Source: a virus
DNA: 61,950 bases
Reading direction: 5' to 3' (one strand)
IMG/VR virus record: IMGVR_UViG_3300034407_003836
Location: 1-61,950 of that record
Shown here piece after piece: positions 5,388 to 14,413 of the stretch. The position numbers and the translations under genes were made by a program. The notes beneath the pieces were generated by a model. That model had not been told where the DNA came from. It made no database searches and was given only the letters and a program-made list of their open reading frames with translations. Positions within the stretch are counted from its first letter, which is position 1; the number at the start of each line of letters is the position of its first letter.

Positions 5388-7748
5388 ATGGCTTATAAAT
5401 TTCAATCAGGACTCGCTCGCCTCGGCGGCGAAGTCCACATGGATTCAGCCCTATTAGTTTCTGGTTCAGTCAACTTGGCAGACAAGTCGCTACCCATAGC
5501 AGACTTGGATGTCAATGAAGGAACCAATTTAGGTCCAAATGCAGCACACACGGATGAGCTTATCATTCATGATGCTGATGCGGACGCTACTAAAAAGATT
5601 AGAGTTGTCGATCTTGGACAATATCTATCAGGTTCAGATCCAACTTTCTTGCAGGTCAACCAAGCAACACAGGCAGCTTCTGGTTCATTCAGAGTTGTTG
5701 GTCACAGCATCTCTGGTAGTGCTGCTCTAGAAGTTGTTGGACAAAGTTTCTTACAGGGTAAAGTCAATGCATCTGGTGCTATTGAAGCCGAAGGCTCCAT
5801 TACTGCTGGATCTAGCTTTATCATTGGTAGTGCTGATCTCAATGAAGCTGATATGGAGAAGTTGGATGGTATCACTAATGGTACTGTTGCGGCCTCCAAG
5901 GCTGTCGTTGTAAATGCTACTAAAGATGCTACTAGCTTCAACAGCTTAACTGCTGTTGCTGTTACTGGTTCGGTCAGCGTTAGCTCACCATCAGGTTCAA
6001 TCACCGATCTTTTTGTTGGTGATGATCTAGAGGTTAAAGGCAATTTGATTAGTCATGCTGCTAATACCGCTCATGGTGTTGCTACTCACCATGCTAATGT
6101 TAACGTCACTGGTACGATTGGTGCAACTCACGTTGTTGCAACAGGTCTATCTGCTTCGGCTGCCGTCTCTGGTCTTACTCTAGACATTGAGTCTACTGCA
6201 AATGTTGCAGGTGTTCTCACTGCTGGCGGTCTTACCGTTGGTAGTGCTGAGATGAACGAAGCTGACCTTGAGAAGCTTGACGGTATCACTAATGGTACTG
6301 TTGCAGCTAACAAGGCTGTCGTTGTAGATGGTAACAAGGATGCAGGTGGTTTCCGTAACATCACTGCTGTGCAAATCGGTCATGCAGATGATGCTGATTT
6401 GTTGACATTGGCTGATGGCAAGCTCACCATTAAGGGTGACGTGGATATCCAAGGTGCCTTCAACCGTATCACCACCAACGCAACAGAATTGGCTGTTGAA
6501 GATGTTCGCATCATCATTGGTAGTGGTTCAGCAGGTGCTTCGCAGCTAGACGGCGGTGGTATCTTCTTCGGAAGTCCTGGCGCTGGTAAAGCAATTGCAG
6601 AAATTGCTTTCAATGATGCTGCTGAAGATGAATTGATCTTTGCTTTCTCTGGTAGTGAAGCAATGAAGATTGACTCTGGTGGTGATCTTACTGTTCAGGG
6701 TGATGGTACAGTCGAAGGTGCATTGTCTGGTGCTGCTGGTACATTTGATGCACTAGCTGGTACAAGCTTGGCACTTCAAGGTGGTGGCATTAGTGCTGCT
6801 GGTAATGTTGCTGGCGTTGGAACTATTGGTGCCAGCGGTCTTGCATCGCTTGATGGCGGGATCAATGTTAACGATGATTTCACTGTTGATGCTAATGGTG
6901 CAGTTGTTGCTGTTGGTGTTAATGCTGGTGGTGCTGTTACTGGGGTCACAAACTTTTCAGGCTCTGGTGGAATGTCGATAGGTTCTGTTACTGCTGGAAT
7001 ATTGGGTGACGGTGTATTGGCAATAGCAAGTGGTTCGATTACCTCATTGGTTGGCATGTCTGGCTCTGGTCAGGCAGCCTTCGGTTCAGTTAATGGTGAG
7101 CTTCTTACAGATGGAAATCTCATTATTGCTAGTGGTACTATCAGCCAGGCGGTCAATATGTCTGGTTCAGGTGCGCTCAACATGGGCTCAATGATAGGTG
7201 AATTGATTAGTGATGGTACTGTTACTATAGCTAGTGGTGCCATTGGTAGTGCAGCTAGCGTTGGGACTGTTGCATTAGCAGTTAGTCAAACGGGTACTCT
7301 TGCTCGTGTCAAACCAACGTCGATGCAATATAATCTTGCCAGCTTCGGTTCGGGCTCAGGTCCACAAGAAGTAGCAGGTCTGGCATCTGGTATGCTTCAC
7401 CTTCTAACAGCATCCGCTGCCACCCAAACGACGTTTGGTGGTATCCCAGAGGGCGCTGGGGCAATGTTTACAGGCACTCTCCAGGTTGGATCTCCAGCCT
7501 CATTCGCAACAGTCACCATGACTGGTTCAGAATGTGTTAAACTGTTTGTGCCTAACCTTGCGACAAGTGATGCAGGATATACTGTTTCAATTAAGAAACA
7601 GGGTCTTGGCGAAGGTCAGTTGGTCCTAACCGCATCTGCTGCTGCTGGTAATGTTGCGTTTGATGGTGTCCTAACGGAACTAACACTATCATCCCCAATG
7701 GCTGCTGTCAACTTGGTGTGGACTGGAGTTGGCTACAACATCTACTAA
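5388..7748 (+). CDS. Large tail-fibre protein with several internal repeats
   Basis: 786 aa beginning MAYKFQSGLARLGG, an N-terminus typical of marine phage fibre proteins. Contains two copies of the unit x-LNEAD-x-EKLDGITNGTVAA-x-KAVVV found in cyanophage and other marine fibres (about residues 147-190 and 285-328), a region resembling other fibres (NRITTNATELAVEDVRIIIGSGS), three tandem 34-residue repeats (about 524-625), and the C-terminal beta domain ending in NLVWTGVGYNIY. Codon use favours T-ending codons, suggesting high expression. Preceded by TAGGAGG; followed by a strong terminator. Probably forms elongated trimers that contact the host surface. Confidence 0.75.
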   Translation: MAYKFQSGLARLGGEVHMDSALLVSGSVNLADKSLPIADLDVNEGTNLGPNAAHTDELIIHDADADATKKIRVVDLGQYLSGSDPTFLQVNQATQAASGSFRVVGHSISGSAALEVVGQSFLQGKVNASGAIEAEGSITAGSSFIIGSADLNEADMEKLDGITNGTVAASKAVVVNATKDATSFNSLTAVAVTGSVSVSSPSGSITDLFVGDDLEVKGNLISHAANTAHGVATHHANVNVTGTIGATHVVATGLSASAAVSGLTLDIESTANVAGVLTAGGLTVGSAEMNEADLEKLDGITNGTVAANKAVVVDGNKDAGGFRNITAVQIGHADDADLLTLADGKLTIKGDVDIQGAFNRITTNATELAVEDVRIIIGSGSAGASQLDGGGIFFGSPGAGKAIAEIAFNDAAEDELIFAFSGSEAMKIDSGGDLTVQGDGTVEGALSGAAGTFDALAGTSLALQGGGISAAGNVAGVGTIGASGLASLDGGINVNDDFTVDANGAVVAVGVNAGGAVTGVTNFSGSGGMSIGSVTAGILGDGVLAIASGSITSLVGMSGSGQAAFGSVNGELLTDGNLIIASGTISQAVNMSGSGALNMGSMIGELISDGTVTIASGAIGSAASVGTVALAVSQTGTLARVKPTSMQYNLASFGSGSGPQEVAGLASGMLHLLTASAATQTTFGGIPEGAGAMFTGTLQVGSPASFATVTMTGSECVKLFVPNLATSDAGYTVSIKKQGLGEGQLVLTASAAAGNVAFDGVLTELTLSSPMAAVNLVWTGVGYNIY
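5826..5955 (+). repeat. EKLDGITNGTVAA fibre repeat, copy 1
   Basis: About 130 nt encoding a 43-residue unit within the 5388 fibre gene, repeated about 414 nt later at 6240-6370. Both protein and DNA are clearly similar, pointing to a tandem module duplication. Confidence 0.8.
6240..6370 (+). repeat. EKLDGITNGTVAA fibre repeat, copy 2
   Basis: Second copy of the unit at 5826-5955, in the same frame. The best conserved core encodes EKLDGITNGTVAA and KAVVV. Confidence 0.8.
6957..7262 (+). repeat. Three tandem 102-nt (34-aa) fibre repeats
   Basis: Units start at 6957, 7059 and 7161, each encoding SGSG, then GS, a conserved DG and IASG at matching positions. Exact 34-residue periodicity with no linkers suggests one turn or rung set of a beta-solenoid shaft. 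Confidence 0.85.
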
Positions 7749-7782
7749 TATTTTGTAGAAGGTTATATAAAGTTTGCTACCT

Positions 7783-7815
7783 CAAAGGGGACACTTCGGT
7801 GTCCCCTTTGTTTTA
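7783..7815 (+). terminator. Strong rho-independent terminator
   Basis: Twelve perfect base pairs (CAAAGGGGACAC / GTGTCCCCTTTG, 7783-7794 and 7799-7810) with a TTCG tetraloop, then a T-rich tail. Ends the 5388 fibre transcript. Confidence 0.92.
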
Positions 7816-7820
7816 TGTGA

Positions 7821-7832
7821 AACTACTTATAA
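7821..7832 (+). promoter_or_regulatory. Candidate late promoter AACTACTTATAA, copy 1
   Basis: This 12-mer lies just after a terminator and 16 nt before ATG 7849. The identical 12-mer occurs at 14780-14791, also right after a terminator and 15 nt before a start codon. Its TATAA core resembles the single-box late promoters (TATAAATA type) read by gp55-like sigma factors, one of which is encoded at 38030. Confidence 0.5.
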
Positions 7833-7848
7833 AGCAGAGGGTTTTATA

Positions 7849-8907
7849 ATGGCATATAAATGGAGTGTAGGTCAAGGCGAGCAAGGAGATATTGTTTACT
7901 CCTCTGATCTTGATCAAGACACAAAAATAGACTTTGAAGAAGATGTAATAAAATTAGTAGCCAATGGTACAGAATATGTGACTGTCACCACTGGTAGCAC
8001 TAATATTGAATTAGCTGGTGATGTTAGTATTGATGGTGCTGTTGTTTTCAACGAATCAAGCGCAGATAAAGATTTCCGAGTAGAAAGCAATAATGCCGAA
8101 AATATGTTTTTTATTGACGGCGCTAACAATCGTATTGGTGTTGGTACTAACCAGCCGCTTTTTTCATTTGATATCCAAGAGCGAACAGGTGTTGAAGCAT
8201 GTATTCGCCTAAAAGGTTCTGCTGATGTTGGAATCAGATTAGCCGCTGACAGTGATAACTCAGGAGAGAATGACAACCCATATATTGATTGGTATCAAGA
8301 CGGGCAGAACTCCAATTCTAGAGCAAATCGCCTGGCTAGTATTGCTATGGAGGGTGACGCAAATGCTTCATTTACCGATTCTCTTGCAAACGCTTTCTTC
8401 CTTAATGCTCACTGTCCTAACGCTGCTGGTGCCCGTCCGTTTCAAATAGCAACTGATCAAACCAATGGCACTAATAAAGCCCGCATCACTATCGAGGGTA
8501 GCAATGGTTATGTTGGTGTTCATACAAATAGTCCATCAACCGAGATGGAAGTTATAGGAACAACCAAGTCAGACTTTTTTGCAACCGATGTAACAGAACA
8601 AGATCTTGGTAGTGGAACCAGTAGCACCCTTTCTACAACTTCAGGTCTTGTGCTATTAGATGCAGATTCTATCAATGGCACTGAAATAGGTGGACAAGAA
8701 ATGCATATATTGACATTTCCAACACCCAGTGTTTCTGGTCAGAGACTTACAATCATTGCAAAAAATGCCAGTACTAATAATACTATGATTATGCCATCAG
8801 GATTAATAAGTGGATCATTTAGTGGATTAGCAGATTCAATGGGTGTATCTGTTCTGTCGTTTGTTTGGGTTAGCGTGAGCGGACATGCCGCCTGGTATCA
8901 AGTATAA
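7849..8907 (+). CDS. Tail-fibre-type virion protein
   Basis: 352 aa from ATG 7849, preceded by AGAGG. An upstream in-frame start (7774) is rejected because it would lie before the terminator stem at 7783. The N-terminus MAYKWSVGQG parallels the 5388 protein. Contains AENMFFIDGANNRIGVGTNQP, the N-x-x-I-G-I/V-G-T motif common before receptor-binding regions in phage fibres, and a second match (NGYVGVHTNSP). The C-terminal 90 residues form the shared beta domain ending SGHAAWYQV. Its TAA overlaps the next ATG (TAATG at 8905-8909), so the two fibre genes are coupled. Confidence 0.7.
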   Translation: MAYKWSVGQGEQGDIVYSSDLDQDTKIDFEEDVIKLVANGTEYVTVTTGSTNIELAGDVSIDGAVVFNESSADKDFRVESNNAENMFFIDGANNRIGVGTNQPLFSFDIQERTGVEACIRLKGSADVGIRLAADSDNSGENDNPYIDWYQDGQNSNSRANRLASIAMEGDANASFTDSLANAFFLNAHCPNAAGARPFQIATDQTNGTNKARITIEGSNGYVGVHTNSPSTEMEVIGTTKSDFFATDVTEQDLGSGTSSTLSTTSGLVLLDADSINGTEIGGQEMHILTFPTPSVSGQRLTIIAKNASTNNTMIMPSGLISGSFSGLADSMGVSVLSFVWVSVSGHAAWYQV

Positions 8908-9854
8908 TGTCAGTCGATCTAATCGATAGTTTGATAGCTAGCGGCAGCCTACCAAGAGCCATAGGTATGGTCGACGGCGGCGGTGTAATCACCAGAATAC
9001 AAGATATAAAAGAAGAATTTGATGAAGGTGTATGTGGACCTATCCCAACCCGTGTTACCGCTTTCGGCGCTGGCGGTCTCAAGCAACCTCCTAGAAATGC
9101 AGCTTATGTAGTACAGGAGGGCGGCGTTGTTCCCTCTGGAGTCGATGAGGTAAGAGAGAATAAGGTAAGAAGATTTACTGGTGGTCCTGCACCAATGCCA
9201 AACGAGAAACTATTACACTTGATTGCTGAGGATCTTAGTTTTGACGTAACAGACGAATCTCCGATTACGGTTTCGTGGGCTGATAGCAGCGGTCAATGCG
9301 AAAATATCATAGCGCCAGATGTAGATGCAAGTCCAAATTATAATAAGCATTTACTTAACGGATTTTCAACAATAGAATTTGATGATGAGCGAGCATATTT
9401 TGAATGCAACTCGCCGCCTGATGCTTTGAAATCCCTAAAGCATAAATCACTTTATATTGTTATGAAATATTCTGTTGATGATATGGAAGATTCACCTGAT
9501 GTTAATGACTTTGGTGATGTAGATTCTCATAGTATGGCTGTATCAGCTAGCTCAACACATAACAATATCATAAAGGATAAGTTTTGTGCTTATGCTATTA
9601 AAATTGACGACAATGTATCTTTCTATAGGGCAACATCAAATGATATCGGATCTTTTACTTCTAACTTAGTTTCTAGTGAAACTGATCAAGGTGACGATTT
9701 CGCTATAATACCAGTTACAGATGGACAATTTATAACAAGCCCGCAAGTTGCTGAAATTATTATTTACAACAACTGTCATGATGGAACGCAGATTGGGAGC
9801 GTACTGAAATATCTATTTTGTAAATACGCTTTATTATCCACCGCTGAAGTATAA
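8907..9854 (+). CDS. Virion protein with possible lectin-like domain
   Basis: 315 aa, translationally coupled to the 7849 gene. The N-terminal 100 residues carry Pro/Gly-rich loops (KQPPRNAAYVVQEGG). From residue 105 on the sequence reads like a concanavalin A/LamG-like sandwich: ITVSWADSSGQ, LLNGFSTIEFDDERAYFEC, KSLYIVMKYS, CAYAIKIDDNVSFYRAT and AEIIIYN, a typical final strand. Such domains often bind surface glycans. No catalytic residues seen. Probably a tail-fibre accessory or adhesin; the fold is inferred from pattern only. Confidence 0.5.
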   Translation: MSVDLIDSLIASGSLPRAIGMVDGGGVITRIQDIKEEFDEGVCGPIPTRVTAFGAGGLKQPPRNAAYVVQEGGVVPSGVDEVRENKVRRFTGGPAPMPNEKLLHLIAEDLSFDVTDESPITVSWADSSGQCENIIAPDVDASPNYNKHLLNGFSTIEFDDERAYFECNSPPDALKSLKHKSLYIVMKYSVDDMEDSPDVNDFGDVDSHSMAVSASSTHNNIIKDKFCAYAIKIDDNVSFYRATSNDIGSFTSNLVSSETDQGDDFAIIPVTDGQFITSPQVAEIIIYNNCHDGTQIGSVLKYLFCKYALLSTAEV

Positions 9855-9895
9855 AAACATACAACATATTTTATGGAGACTATTTAATAACGACT

Positions 9896-10966
9896 ATGGC
9901 TAAAAAGAAACATCAAATTGTATTTAACTATCCACCACCTTTTCCGCACGACGGCGATGCGGAGATCAATGGTAATTTAGAAGCTAATAATGCTAGCTTG
10001 AAAAATATTAAGGCGTCTACTTTGGGCGCAATTTCAGTCTGTGGTGAAACAGTGATTGCAACCGATAGGATGACAACTAAATCTATTTCGATATGTGATG
10101 ATACAGGCTTTGCAGATGGTCATTCCAAATTGCATGTTGATGGCTGTATCTCACTATCTCCTATTAGTGAGGTGCCAGAAGGTAGAACTTTCAAGAATGG
10201 CTACTTGTTTGACAAAGATGGTAATCTGCACTATAAAAGGCTAGATGATACCGTTGTGATTTTATCTGAATGTATTACAATGTTAGAATCAGACGGTAAG
10301 GGAACTAAGTTATTCACAGATGATGGAAAAAAACTAAAAACTATTACAGCTAAAGATGGCATCGATGTATCTGAAGGTCCCGATAATATACAGATCTCTT
10401 TAGCAAATCAAGTCGATTCCGCTGCTAACTTAGGATCTGTAGGTGAAGGTGTTTTTTCGGCTGTCAATGGTAGAACCGCTTTATTCAAAAAAATAGCAGG
10501 TGGCGAAAATATAGAGCTTGGCTCGTCTGGTAAAACAATTACTGTCTCGTATTCAGGCAGAGGGTTTATCAGACTCATGTCATCTGAACTTGTGAGGGAT
10601 AAAAAACAGTACTCCAATGTTATATGGAGCACTCAAGGTGGGTACAGTAATGCACACGTTGATATTAAACCAAATAGCAAAAACCCCTATGCTGGTATAA
10701 ACTTACAAATAACTAATTTAAGAGAAGGTCAAGAATATACTCTTTATGTTACTAATAAAAGTAGAAAAGTTTGTAGACCTTTCTCTGATATGGTGGTATA
10801 CTATGGATATGGTAATGTTGTAACAGATAAAAAAGCCTCTAAAATAATAGGGGTAGAAGATATAAAAATTGGACCAAATGAAGTAGGTATTGTCAAGATG
10901 GTTTCTACTATTGAGGATAGCGCACCATGGTCATTTTATATCGATAAAGTTAGCAAGCTAATATAA
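9896..10966 (+). CDS. Tail-fibre-type virion protein
   Basis: 356 aa. The N-terminus (FNYPPPFPHDGDAEINGNLEANNASLKNI) resembles the fibre protein at 4377 (LFPFNGDAAVTGNLEVSG), suggesting a shared attachment module. A middle segment (LHVDGCISLSPISEVPEGRTFKNGYLFDKDGNLHYK) and DGIDVSEGPDNIQISLANQV are standard fibre-shaft patterns. The C-terminal part (RLMSSELVRDKKQYSNVIWSTQ...YTLYVTNKSRKVC) is more polar and beta-rich. More Lys and Cys than its neighbours. Separated from the upstream gene by 41 nt without a visible terminator. Confidence 0.6.
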   Translation: MAKKKHQIVFNYPPPFPHDGDAEINGNLEANNASLKNIKASTLGAISVCGETVIATDRMTTKSISICDDTGFADGHSKLHVDGCISLSPISEVPEGRTFKNGYLFDKDGNLHYKRLDDTVVILSECITMLESDGKGTKLFTDDGKKLKTITAKDGIDVSEGPDNIQISLANQVDSAANLGSVGEGVFSAVNGRTALFKKIAGGENIELGSSGKTITVSYSGRGFIRLMSSELVRDKKQYSNVIWSTQGGYSNAHVDIKPNSKNPYAGINLQITNLREGQEYTLYVTNKSRKVCRPFSDMVVYYGYGNVVTDKKASKIIGVEDIKIGPNEVGIVKMVSTIEDSAPWSFYIDKVSKLI

Positions 10967-10976
10967 GGAGAACAAA

Positions 10977-11237
10977 ATGGGTAGCTTTGTAAAATGGCAG
11001 GGTAGATTAATAGAGGCGATTATTGATAATAATCAAGATGTAATCGATTATTGCAAGAAGATATTTCCTAAGAATGAAGAAGGTAACCCTGGTGTCTTAT
11101 ACGAGGAAACCGTTGCAAATGCTAAGGTTGAACTTGAAAAAAGAAAACTAAAAAGAAAGAGCAAAACTCCCAAAAAAACGTCTAATACCAAACCTAGGAG
11201 CAGGAAAAAAAATGAGCCTACTAAACAAGATAACTAA
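10977..11237 (+). CDS. Small protein with a very basic tail
   Basis: 86 aa. ATG 10977 follows AAGGAG. The N-terminal 50 residues form a likely helical domain (FVKWQGRLIEAIIDNNQDVIDYCKKIF); the last 35 are nearly all Lys, Arg, Pro, Thr and Asn, suggesting nucleic-acid or acidic-protein contact. The 3' end overlaps the next gene by 26 nt. Function unknown. Confidence 0.55.
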   Translation: MGSFVKWQGRLIEAIIDNNQDVIDYCKKIFPKNEEGNPGVLYEETVANAKVELEKRKLKRKSKTPKKTSNTKPRSRKKNEPTKQDN

Positions 11238-11469
11238 AAGTTTCTTGCTAAATGAGGACTTTAGTGCTAGCAACTATTCGTATTCATTACAAGCTATAGA
11301 AGATAATCTAAAATCTATTAGAGTTTCCTCTAAGAAAGACAAAAATCGTATATCTCTAGCTTTGGAGCAGACAAGAAAAATGAAGTCTCACCTCCGTAGG
11401 CTTGAGGAGAAAATTAACCACTTAGAAGAGCAGCTTCAGGTTTTAAACGAGGATTCAGGAGATAAGTAA
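11212..11469 (+). CDS. Small coiled-coil protein
   Basis: 85 aa. Start overlaps the preceding gene by 26 nt, with AGGAG at 11196-11200 as ribosome binding site. Residues 45-80 (SLALEQTRKMKSHLRRLEEKINHLEEQLQVL) show clear heptad Leu/Ile spacing, a coiled coil of about five heptads. Its stop overlaps the ATG of the ligase/nucleotidyltransferase gene at 11469, so they are coupled. Function unknown, possibly an assembly or adaptor protein. Confidence 0.6.
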   Translation: MSLLNKITKSFLLNEDFSASNYSYSLQAIEDNLKSIRVSSKKDKNRISLALEQTRKMKSHLRRLEEKINHLEEQLQVLNEDSGDK

Positions 11470-13484
11470 TGGGTGGTGTAGGCGGACACTTGAATCATCT
11501 TTATGATGATAGAAGTATGACTTTTGATAAGATGATGGATATCATCGATGCCGCAAGTCAAGGAAAACTCCAAGCTGAGGAAAAAGTTGATGGACAAAAT
11601 TTGTTCATCTCCTGGTCTGAGGAAAGACAGATATCTCTAGCCGCTAGAAATAAAGGAAATCTCAAACAAGGGGGCATGGACGCTGCTGGGTTAGCTACTA
11701 AATTTGCAGGTCGAGGACCTATCGAGAAAGCTTATAATGAAGCATTTGACACATTCGATGCCGCTGTCAAAAGTATCAGCCCTGAAGATAGGGTAAAGAT
11801 ATTTGGTCAAGATGCTACAAAGTGGTATAACATTGAAGTTATGTCCCCAGAGAATCCCAATGTTATTCTTTATGATAAGAAGATACTAAAGATCCATTCG
11901 GACGGTCACAAGATCCTTGATGATAATAAAGCACCACAAAATTATGATGCTGCTAGTGATGGATCTCTTCAGACATTAGATGCCAACCTAAAGAAGATGC
12001 AAGACGCTGCGAAGGGTAAAGAATTTGAAATAGCTAGAAAGGCAACACTAAAGCTAAAAGCATTGTCATCTGATAAAGCAGCAACTAGAGCTAAAACCGA
12101 GATCAATAATGCTCTTTCGTCAATCGGATTGAATAGTGATGTCTCGGTTGAGGGTTACCTCAGAAAGAGGTTATCCAATATCCTAGATGAGCAGGCTAAA
12201 GAATTACCAGAGGAAAAAAGGTCTGGTATGGTTGCTCGTATTCTGCGTTTAGAAGGTTTCCCTAATCTAACTAAGATCAAGAAGGGGTTGACACCAGAAC
12301 AGAAAGAGACTGTTAGTCAGATGTCTGAGCCTGTTATTGTCAAGCAAATGATGGCTAATGCTATTCAACCTATCGAATTAGCTATCCATGAGTTTGCTGT
12401 GGAAGTACTAAAGACAGTTCAAAGTGTTTTTATCTTAGATCCCCGAGAAGAAGTTAACAGATTACGATCAGTTCTATCCAAAACTGTGACTGACCTTGAA
12501 GCTATGGCTACCGATGGTTCTATTTCGGCAGAAGAAATGGACGCTGTTAGAATCCAACTTCGGAAGATTGGCGGCTTAGATCGTGTAACCACTAGTGCTG
12601 AGGGTTTAGTATTTGTAGTGGATGGTATGCTTTATAAGTTCACTGGTAACTTCGCTCCTATCAATCAAGTGTTAGGTATATTGAAATATGGTAGGATCAA
12701 AACAAATGTTGCAAAAGAAAACATTCTTAGAAATTTCGATAACATTATAACTGAAGTCATCGAAACTGTTAATGAAGCAGACCCTAACGGTAAAAGAGTT
12801 GCATTTGTCCCAGGGGCATTTAAGCCTCCCCATGCTGGTCATTACCTTGGTGCTAAATCATTTGCTGAGATGGAAGACATCGATGAGGTTAGAGTACTTA
12901 TCTCACCTAGCACTCGTGATGGTATCACAGTAAATCAGTCTAAGAAAATCTGGGAATTATATATAAAGAATGACCCTGATAAGAATGTAAAGAAAATAAA
13001 TCTAATTGTTCCACCCGCATCCCCAGTCAGGTATGTATACGATATGATTGAAGATAAAAAACAATTCAAGCCTGGTGATTCACTGGTGCTTGGTCAGGGT
13101 GAAAAAGAAAGCGGGAAGGCTGCTGAAAAGTTAGCTTCATTTGCAGAGCGAAAAAATCCTGGTGTTAATGTTGAATACGTTAAAACAAAGATGTATGCAA
13201 GTGGTGTCACAGGTACCCAGATGCGGGAGCTAGTATTAGCTAACAATGAAAAGGAATTCAAAAAACATTTACCAGACTTTATCCGCAAAAATGATGATCT
13301 AGCAGACCAAGCTTGGAGTATAGCTACTGGAGTAAATGAGTTACAAATGATCGATGATGCTATCGATGAAATGGTGACCACACATTCTGTTGGTGGATAT
13401 GGGGCTCCTTTGGGCATATATACTAGCAGTAAAAACTCAAAAAGAAAAAAGAAGAAAAAGACAACTAAATCAAAACGGAGATAG
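11469..13484 (+). CDS. Fusion of a ligase-like domain and an HxGH nucleotidyltransferase
   Basis: 671 aa. The N-terminal domain carries EEKVDGQNLFISW (K39-V-D-G), matching motif I of the covalent nucleotidyltransferase family (RNA/DNA ligases, capping enzymes) in which Lys is adenylylated; AARNKGN and VEGLVFVVDGMLYKFTGNF could be later motifs. The C-terminal domain starts VAFVPGAFKPPHAGHYLGAK (HxGH at 455-458) and ends with VTGTQMREL, matching the NMN adenylyltransferase/cytidylyltransferase fold. A Lys-rich tail follows. The linker is mostly helical. Possible roles are RNA end repair or NAD/nucleotide metabolism; placement among structural genes also allows a virion role. The substrate is unknown. 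Confidence 0.65.
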   Translation: MGGVGGHLNHLYDDRSMTFDKMMDIIDAASQGKLQAEEKVDGQNLFISWSEERQISLAARNKGNLKQGGMDAAGLATKFAGRGPIEKAYNEAFDTFDAAVKSISPEDRVKIFGQDATKWYNIEVMSPENPNVILYDKKILKIHSDGHKILDDNKAPQNYDAASDGSLQTLDANLKKMQDAAKGKEFEIARKATLKLKALSSDKAATRAKTEINNALSSIGLNSDVSVEGYLRKRLSNILDEQAKELPEEKRSGMVARILRLEGFPNLTKIKKGLTPEQKETVSQMSEPVIVKQMMANAIQPIELAIHEFAVEVLKTVQSVFILDPREEVNRLRSVLSKTVTDLEAMATDGSISAEEMDAVRIQLRKIGGLDRVTTSAEGLVFVVDGMLYKFTGNFAPINQVLGILKYGRIKTNVAKENILRNFDNIITEVIETVNEADPNGKRVAFVPGAFKPPHAGHYLGAKSFAEMEDIDEVRVLISPSTRDGITVNQSKKIWELYIKNDPDKNVKKINLIVPPASPVRYVYDMIEDKKQFKPGDSLVLGQGEKESGKAAEKLASFAERKNPGVNVEYVKTKMYASGVTGTQMRELVLANNEKEFKKHLPDFIRKNDDLADQAWSIATGVNELQMIDDAIDEMVTTHSVGGYGAPLGIYTSSKNSKRKKKKKTTKSKRR

Positions 13485-13491
13485 TTATAGT

Positions 13492-14307
13492 ATGACTCAT
13501 ATTGATAGAAACAAATTAATTGGTGAGCAAATATTGCGCAAACATATTCGCAAAAAGCTTATCGAAAGAAAAAATAGACTAACTGAGCAAGAGGACAAAT
13601 TCCGTTCTTTGGTTAAAAAATTGTTATCCGAGGTAGAGACAGATGAAACCTCAACTAGATCTACTGGGATTAACGTGCTGGCAGATCTGCTGAAACGAAT
13701 TGTTCCTATCTTAGAAGATTCTTATATGATGCTAACAACCAGCGCCGAGCAGAGGAATTCTTTTCGCAATCATATTATTGCAGCAGCTAAAAATAGTTTA
13801 GTTCCTGTAGATGCTGGTAAAAACGCTGCTAATGAAAACGTAGTATATGATCTTACTCAGCTTCTTGAAAAAGTTCAAGTAACTCTGGACGATGATGCTG
13901 AAGGTGATGGAACAGAACAAATTGCTGGTGATTTTATCGATATTGAACCTGCTGAAGAAGATGTGCTGGATGATTTTGGTATTTCTGGTGAGGATGCTAC
14001 AGGAAGAAACTTTGCACAAAAGACATTTGAAAGAATTGAAACTCAAATTGTAGATCACTATGAAATGTTAGCTGACCCTGAGGATAAAGATGTTTTCAGA
14101 GAATACTTGCTAACCAACCTCATGTTGTATTTTGATAAGTTCGAGGATTCTCTAGCAGTTGATCCAGGTGAAGAGACTACTCCTGAATATGAAGAGGAGA
14201 AAGCTGAGTCTGATGCCGAAACTGATCCAGTCGATGATGCAGCAGATGATGCAGCCGAAGACTTAGGTGATGATGAAGAAGAAGGCGAAGAGCCACCACC
14301 AGCGTAA
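13492..14307 (+). CDS. Acidic protein of unknown role, possibly prohead core/scaffold-like
   Basis: 271 aa from ATG 13492, preceded by CGGAGA. An in-frame upstream start at 13390 would overlap the previous gene by almost 100 nt and is not used. The N-terminal 60 residues are basic and helical (IRKKLIERKNRLTEQEDKFRSLVKKLL); a middle helical part contains VLADLLKRIVPILEDSYMML; the last 60 are almost all Glu, Asp, Ala and Pro (DAADDAAEDLGDDEEEGEE). Such acidic tails occur in prohead core and DNA-mimic proteins. No motif fixes the function. It is the last gene before the tmRNA. Confidence 0.6.
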   Translation: MTHIDRNKLIGEQILRKHIRKKLIERKNRLTEQEDKFRSLVKKLLSEVETDETSTRSTGINVLADLLKRIVPILEDSYMMLTTSAEQRNSFRNHIIAAAKNSLVPVDAGKNAANENVVYDLTQLLEKVQVTLDDDAEGDGTEQIAGDFIDIEPAEEDVLDDFGISGEDATGRNFAQKTFERIETQIVDHYEMLADPEDKDVFREYLLTNLMLYFDKFEDSLAVDPGEETTPEYEEEKAESDAETDPVDDAADDAAEDLGDDEEEGEEPPPA

Positions 14308-14384
14308 AATAAATTTAACGCTTTCCTAGCCTCAGGTATAATGAGCCTACTTAGCCTTTAAACTTATAAAAAAAGCTTATTGCC

Positions 14385-14413
14385 TTTACAATAATTAATT
14401 TTAAGTATATACT
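14385..14413 (+). promoter_or_regulatory. Sigma70-type promoter of the tmRNA
   Basis: TTTACA (14385-14390), 17-nt spacer, TATACT (14408-14413), predicted start about 14420, a few nt before the mature tmRNA 5' end at 14425. An own promoter plus the terminator at 14748 makes the tmRNA a self-contained gene. Confidence 0.75.

Noticed and set aside
5702-7057. Several antisense ORFs under the large fibre gene
   Set aside because: They have Ser/Pro/Ala-rich proteins typical of the reverse complement of a Gly/Ser-rich coding frame, with no ribosome binding sites or neighbours on that strand.
7774-7848. Upstream start for the fibre gene at 7849
   Set aside because: The extension would translate through the strong terminator stem at 7783-7810; ATG 7849 has its own ribosome binding site and MAYK start like the 5388 protein.
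13390-13491. Upstream start for the acidic protein gene
   Set aside because: It would overlap the end of the ligase/nucleotidyltransferase gene by almost 100 nt; ATG 13492 has a suitable upstream CGGAGA and fits the local gene packing.
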